A stretch of DNA of 64,000 nt, taken from Rhizobium sophorae. Lineage in GTDB: Bacteria; Pseudomonadota; Alphaproteobacteria; Rhizobiales; Rhizobiaceae. A program made the translations under genes and the position numbers. The notes below the pieces were generated by a model. That model was not told the origin of the DNA. It searched no databases and saw nothing but the letters and a program-made list of their open reading frames with translations. The stretch covers positions 161,742-225,741 of the forward strand of contig NZ_JABFCN010000014.1 in assembly GCF_013087515.1 (NCBI RefSeq). Direction: 5' to 3'. This document shows positions 60,524 to 64,000 of the stretch, piece after piece (the stretch's first letter is position 1; every line of letters begins with the position of its first letter).

Positions 60524-61678
60524 ATGATCCTTCACGAACTCATCGACTATGAAACCCTGCGTCTCATCTGGTGGCTGCTGCTCGGCGTCCTGCTGATCGC
60601 TTTTGCGACGACGGGCGGCTTCGATCTCGGTGTCGGCACGCTTCTGCCTTTCGTTGCCCGGACCGATACGGAACGGCGCGTGGCGATCAACACTATCGGC
60701 GCCACCTGGGAAGGCAACCAGGTCTGGCTGATCCTCGGCGGCGGTGCCATCTTCGCCGCCTGGCCGCCGCTTTATGCGGTCTCCTTCTCGGGCTTCTATC
60801 TGGCGATGTTCGCGATCCTCTTCGCGCTCATCCTGCGCCCGGTCGGTTTCAAATATCGGTCGAAGCGGGAAAGCGCCAATTGGCGCAACGGCTGGGACTG
60901 GGCGCTCTTTGTCGGCGGCTTCGTGCCGTCGCTGATCTTCGGCGTTGCTGTCGGCAACGTGCTGCAGGGCGTGCCCTTCCGCTTCGCCGACGATATGCGG
61001 ATCTTCTACGAAGGTTCGTTCTTCGCCCTTCTCAACCCCTATGCGCTGCTCTGCGGCCTGCTTTCCGTCGCCATGCTGACGATGCACGGTGCGGCCTGGC
61101 TGGTGCTGAAGGCGAGCGGCCCGGTTGCCGAACGTGCCAGAAGTTATGGCAGCATCGCCGCTCTTGCGACCATCGTGCTTTTCGCGCTCGGCGGTCTCTT
61201 CCTTTGGATCGGCGTCGGCGGTTATCGCATCACCAGCGATATCAGCCCAATCGGCCCTTCCAACCCGCTGCTGAAAACCGTGGCGCTGGAGGAGGGCGCA
61301 TGGTTCGCCAACTACAGCGCCCATTCGTGGATGATCATCGCGCCCGTCCTCGGCTTCGTCGGCGCGGCATTGGCCTTCATTGCCATGCGGGCAAAACGCG
61401 AGGTCATGACGCTGCTCTTCAGCAAGGTCGCAATCTTCGGGATCATCTCGACGGTCGGCCTCTCGATGTTCCCGTTCATCCTGCCCTCCTCGCTTGATCC
61501 GCGATCGAGCCTGACGGTCTGGGATGCATCCTCCAGCCACATGACGCTGTTCATCATGCTTGTTGTGACGGTCATCTTCCTGCCGATCATCTTTGCCTAC
61601 ACAGCCTGGGTCTACAAGGTTCTGTGGGGCAAGGTCGACGAGAAATCCATCACCGACAAGAACAGCCACGCCTACTAG
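60524..61678 (+). CDS. cydB: Cytochrome bd ubiquinol oxidase subunit II
   Basis: Membrane subunit of 384 residues. The N-terminal IWWLLLGVLLIAFATTGGFDLGVGTL and GATWEGNQVWLILGGGAIFAAWP are diagnostic of CydB, and WDASSSHMTL near the C-terminus is also conserved. The ATG at 60524, 8 bases after CGGAG, is preferred over the GTG at 60515 that overlaps the cydA stop. It forms the oxidase core with CydA; the small subunit CydX is encoded 100 bp downstream. Confidence 0.95.
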   Translation: MILHELIDYETLRLIWWLLLGVLLIAFATTGGFDLGVGTLLPFVARTDTERRVAINTIGATWEGNQVWLILGGGAIFAAWPPLYAVSFSGFYLAMFAILFALILRPVGFKYRSKRESANWRNGWDWALFVGGFVPSLIFGVAVGNVLQGVPFRFADDMRIFYEGSFFALLNPYALLCGLLSVAMLTMHGAAWLVLKASGPVAERARSYGSIAALATIVLFALGGLFLWIGVGGYRITSDISPIGPSNPLLKTVALEEGAWFANYSAHSWMIIAPVLGFVGAALAFIAMRAKREVMTLLFSKVAIFGIISTVGLSMFPFILPSSLDPRSSLTVWDASSSHMTLFIMLVVTVIFLPIIFAYTAWVYKVLWGKVDEKSITDKNSHAY

Positions 61679-61699
61679 AGCGGTTCAGTAGAACCGCTC
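61678..61699. repeat. Perfect hairpin between cydB and cydX
   Basis: GAGCGGTTC and GAACCGCTC pair over 9 bp around AGTA. The hairpin begins at the last base of the cydB stop codon and is followed by CTTTTATTTTTA, so it could act as a leaky terminator or an RNA stabiliser before cydX. Confidence 0.75.
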
Positions 61700-61714
61700 T
61701 AACCTTTTATTTTT

Positions 61715-61764
61715 ACGCAATTCCGGACGGAAAACCGCTTCGCACTTTTCCTGGAATTGCTCTA
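61715..61764. repeat. Palindromic repeat related to the 48-bp family
   Basis: GCAATTCCGG and CTGGAATTGC form the outer arms (one mismatch). The inside GGAAAACCGCTTCGCACTTTTC matches the inner part of the 48-bp repeats (CGAAAACCGCTCACACTTTTC). It ends 14 bp before the cydX start codon, just upstream of its ribosome site. Confidence 0.75.
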
Positions 61765-61778
61765 AGGGAGACGAAACA

Positions 61779-61901
61779 ATGTGGTATTTTGCATGGATGC
61801 TCGGCCTGCCGCTGGCCGCGGCCTTCGCCGTCCTCAACGCGATGTGGTATGAGTTGATGGACGACGCGGCAAGGAAGAAAGCTTCCGAGCCGCGCAAGTA
61901 G
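61779..61901 (+). CDS. cydX: Cytochrome bd small subunit CydX
   Basis: Single-helix membrane peptide of 40 residues that begins MWYFAWMLGLPLAAAFAVLN and continues AMWYELMDD. This is the canonical CydX/CbdX pattern: MWYFxW, a hydrophobic helix and an acidic residue just after it. The charged tail ends in EPRK. CydX stabilises the heme-containing oxidase core in other bacteria. GGGAG lies 9 bases before the ATG. It is short enough to be missed by ordinary gene calling, and is separated from cydB by a hairpin and a repeat. Confidence 0.93.
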   Translation: MWYFAWMLGLPLAAAFAVLNAMWYELMDDAARKKASEPRK

Positions 61902-61910
61902 AAAAACAAG

Positions 61911-61932
61911 GGGCGCGGTTCAAACCGCGCCC
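61911..61932. terminator. Terminator between cydX and the convergent fusion gene
   Basis: GGGCGCGGTT pairs with AACCGCGCCC over 10 bp across a very short loop. An A-rich run precedes it and TCTCGTTT follows, so it can end the cyd transcript and perhaps also the convergent gene ending at 61944. Confidence 0.8.
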
Positions 61933-61943
61933 TCTCGTTTGCC

Positions 61944-63947
61944 TCAGCCCTCCAGCCACTTCACCTGATCGGGTGTCAGCTTGATGTCGAGTGCCGAGAG
62001 GCTGTCTTCCAGCTCGGCGACGGTGCGCGGCCCGATCAGCGGAATGACCGGGAAGGGCTGGGCGGTCACATAGGCAAGTGCGATGTGAATCGGATTGCGG
62101 CCGAGCTTGTTGGCAAGCTCGATGGCGCGGTCGCGGCGGCCGAAGTTACGCTCGGAATACCAGACCCGCACGATCTCTTCGTCATCCCGTTTGTCGCGGC
62201 CGGCGCGGTCGGTAAAGAAGCCGCGGCCCTGGCTCGACCAGGCAAAGTTCGGGATCTGCTTCTCGTTCAGCCATTTCTTCCAGTCGTCATCGGAAGCGGC
62301 AACGCAGCCGGCCCAGATCGGATCGAGCATTTCGGCGAGCGAGAAGTTGTTGGAAAGCGCTGCCGGCGCCGCCTTGCCGGTCTTTTCGGCATAGGCGATC
62401 GCTTCCTCGAAACGCGCCCTTGTCCAGTTCGAGCCGCCGAATATGCCGCGGATGCGTCCGCGCTTGACCTCGGCATCCATGGCATCGACGAACTCGCCGA
62501 CGGGCACGTCGGTATTGTCGCGATGCATGAAATAGATGTCGACATAGTCGGTCTTCAGCCGGGCAAGCGACTGGTCGAGCTGCTTTGCGATCATATCGGG
62601 ATAGCAGAGCGGCGAATGAGCGCCCTTGCCGATCAGCACGATCTCCTCGCGCGGCACGTTGCGGCTGGTGTGCCAGTCGCCGAAGATCGCCTCTGTCTTG
62701 CCGCCGCCATAGACATAGGCGGTGTCGAAGGCATTGCCGCCGGCTTCGTAAAAGGCGTCGAGCGTCAGCGAGGCAGAGGCGAAGTTCGGGAAGAATTCGA
62801 AGCCAAGTGTCACGACCGAAGCCGGCTTGGAAATGCCGGGAATTTGACGCTGCGGAATGCTGTTGCCGCGCGCAATCGCGCCGCCGGCGATGTTGGCCGT
62901 GCGTTTGCTGGCCTTTTCCACGCCATATTCGAGACCGACCGAGGCGCGCCACTGGTCGAGCACACGCAGATTTCCGATCGAATCCGCCCAGCTCATGCCG
63001 GGAGAGCTGAATTCCGTCTTACCGGCGCGGATGGCGTCACCCGCCGCATCGGCCTCGAAAGAATAGAGCCAGCGGTCTTCATTGACCTCGACGGTCTCCT
63101 GCTTGCCGCCCTTGAAGATCTCGATCTTGCCGACGCCGCCTTTGTGGCCGGAGGCGAACCAGAAGTCCTGGACCTCGATCCGGCCCTCGGAGCCGATGAT
63201 GCGCAGAACATTGTCCTGCTGCGCCATGATCGAGCAGGAGACTTCGGCGATGATCTCATTCGGGAACTTGAGGACGGCAGATGCCCATTCATCGACGCCG
63301 CTCTGGCCGAGATGGGCGACGCCCGAGACCTTTTCCGGTTCCAGGAAGGCTTTGCCCTCCGCGGCGCCGGCAATCAGTCTGGCCATCGAAACCGGATAAC
63401 CGCCGACATCGAGAATGCCGCCGCCGGCGGTATCGTTGGCGAAAAGCCGGTGTTCCGGTTTGTAGCTGCCCATGTTGAAGCCGAAGCTCGAGCGGATGAT
63501 GCGAACGGTGCCGATGACGCCGCTTTTGACGAGTTCGACCAGCTTCTCTGTCTGCGGATGCACGCGGTACATGAAGGCTTCCCCGGCGAAGACGCCGGCT
63601 TTTTTCGCCTCGTAGTAAACGGCTTCGGCATCGTAGGCCGAGAGCGCGATCGGCTTTTCCACCAGGATGTGCTTGCCGGCACGTGCCGCCTTGATCGCCC
63701 ATTCGGCGTGGCCGGTGTGAGGGACGGCGATATAGATCGCATCGATCTCCTTGTCGGAGAGCAGCGCCTCATAGCCATTGACGATGCGGGCGCCGGGGAA
63801 ATTTTCGGCAAGGCCCGGCTTTGCGGGATTGCGGGTGGCGATCGCCACCAGTTTGCCGGTACGCGAATGGGCGACGCCGTCGGCAAAGGTGCGGGCGATG
63901 GTGCCGGGGCCGATGATGCCCCAGCGGATGGGTTGATCTGAAGTCAT
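61944..63947 (-). CDS. Fusion protein: Gfo/Idh/MocA dehydrogenase + aldo/keto reductase
   Basis: A single 667-residue protein with two complete oxidoreductases. The N-terminal half (about 1-340) has the Rossmann motif GIIGPGTIA (10-18) and the EKP lysine motif (97-99) with a Gfo/Idh/MocA C-domain. The C-terminal half (about 370-667) is an aldo/keto reductase barrel; its catalytic tetrad is visible as Asp and Tyr in AFDTAYVYGGG, Lys in VLIGKGAHS and His in IYFMHRDN. No internal stop or start divides them. Two linked redox steps on one sugar or polyol, or cofactor recycling, are plausible. A weak AGAGGA ribosome site precedes the ATG at 63947. Confidence 0.9.
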   Translation of the reverse strand: MTSDQPIRWGIIGPGTIARTFADGVAHSRTGKLVAIATRNPAKPGLAENFPGARIVNGYEALLSDKEIDAIYIAVPHTGHAEWAIKAARAGKHILVEKPIALSAYDAEAVYYEAKKAGVFAGEAFMYRVHPQTEKLVELVKSGVIGTVRIIRSSFGFNMGSYKPEHRLFANDTAGGGILDVGGYPVSMARLIAGAAEGKAFLEPEKVSGVAHLGQSGVDEWASAVLKFPNEIIAEVSCSIMAQQDNVLRIIGSEGRIEVQDFWFASGHKGGVGKIEIFKGGKQETVEVNEDRWLYSFEADAAGDAIRAGKTEFSSPGMSWADSIGNLRVLDQWRASVGLEYGVEKASKRTANIAGGAIARGNSIPQRQIPGISKPASVVTLGFEFFPNFASASLTLDAFYEAGGNAFDTAYVYGGGKTEAIFGDWHTSRNVPREEIVLIGKGAHSPLCYPDMIAKQLDQSLARLKTDYVDIYFMHRDNTDVPVGEFVDAMDAEVKRGRIRGIFGGSNWTRARFEEAIAYAEKTGKAAPAALSNNFSLAEMLDPIWAGCVAASDDDWKKWLNEKQIPNFAWSSQGRGFFTDRAGRDKRDDEEIVRVWYSERNFGRRDRAIELANKLGRNPIHIALAYVTAQPFPVIPLIGPRTVAELEDSLSALDIKLTPDQVKWLEG

Positions 63948-64000
63948 GGAAAATCCTCTTTCGTCTTTCTGTCCTGGAATTTGGTTCAGCGAAGCCGCTT

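Noticed and set aside
62085..63941. Plus-strand 618-codon open frame
   Set aside because: It is antisense to the fusion gene; composition is typical of a shadow frame and no ribosome site or domain is visible.

Overview
The window looks like chromosome or large-replicon DNA from a Rhizobium of the leguminosarum/etli type. The reasons are high GC with strong third-position bias, a density of solute-uptake ABC transporters typical of rhizobia, rhizobial-style palindromic intergenic repeats, and a sulfatase-fold enzyme that keeps every catalytic residue I recall for the structurally characterised R. leguminosarum phosphonate monoester hydrolase. No rRNA, tRNA, phage, insertion sequence or CRISPR array was seen.

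Layout. (1) 1-1797: the tail of a transporter operon (permease, ATPase). (2) 10967-1817, minus strand: one long operon headed by a LacI regulator with two tandem operators, then a ribose-type ABC transporter, a phosphotriesterase-family hydrolase, a GATase1-like protein, a BtpA/SgcQ protein, a TenA_E-like protein, a PfkB kinase and an inositol-monophosphatase-family phosphatase. This is an unusual enzyme set for an unknown substrate. (3) 18278-11061, minus: phosphonate monoester hydrolase followed by a complete Dpp/Opp-type transporter. (4) 24954-18574, minus: a MalEFGK-type sugar transporter with a Gfo/Idh/MocA dehydrogenase and a TIM-barrel isomerase, preceded by a LacI operator. The divergent LacI gene carries a -1 frameshift. 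(5) 26214-41986: an organosulfur-scavenging-like region with two LLM-class FMN monooxygenases, two DszC/SfnB-type flavoproteins, a ribose-type transporter, a Dpp-type transporter and a class V PLP enzyme. (6) 42058-50117: two glycerophosphodiesterase-family proteins, a second IMPase, a LacI regulator and an Ugp/Mal-type transporter, consistent with glycerophosphoinositol-like substrates. (7) 50118-53674: a gene-poor stretch with a possible DUF1127-like peptide, then a YbaK-type tRNA editing protein, a Tim44-like membrane protein and a 2-hydroxyacid dehydrogenase. (8) 53949-61901: hupE, then a GbsR-type regulator with cydDCAB and a 40-residue cydX. A symmetric FNR/FixK box sits at the class II position relative to a possible -10, and a 20-bp perfect palindrome lies in the leader. 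(9) 61944-63947: a natural fusion of a Gfo/Idh/MocA dehydrogenase with an aldo/keto reductase.

Overall this is an accessory-metabolism region built from transporter-plus-enzyme cassettes, several under local LacI control, next to a low-oxygen respiration cassette. A 48-bp palindromic repeat occurs three times, a related element lies between cydB and cydX, and a different mosaic of stem-loops separates a binding-protein gene from its permeases. Assignments come from reading motifs and gene order; no database search was run, and transported substrates are inferences.
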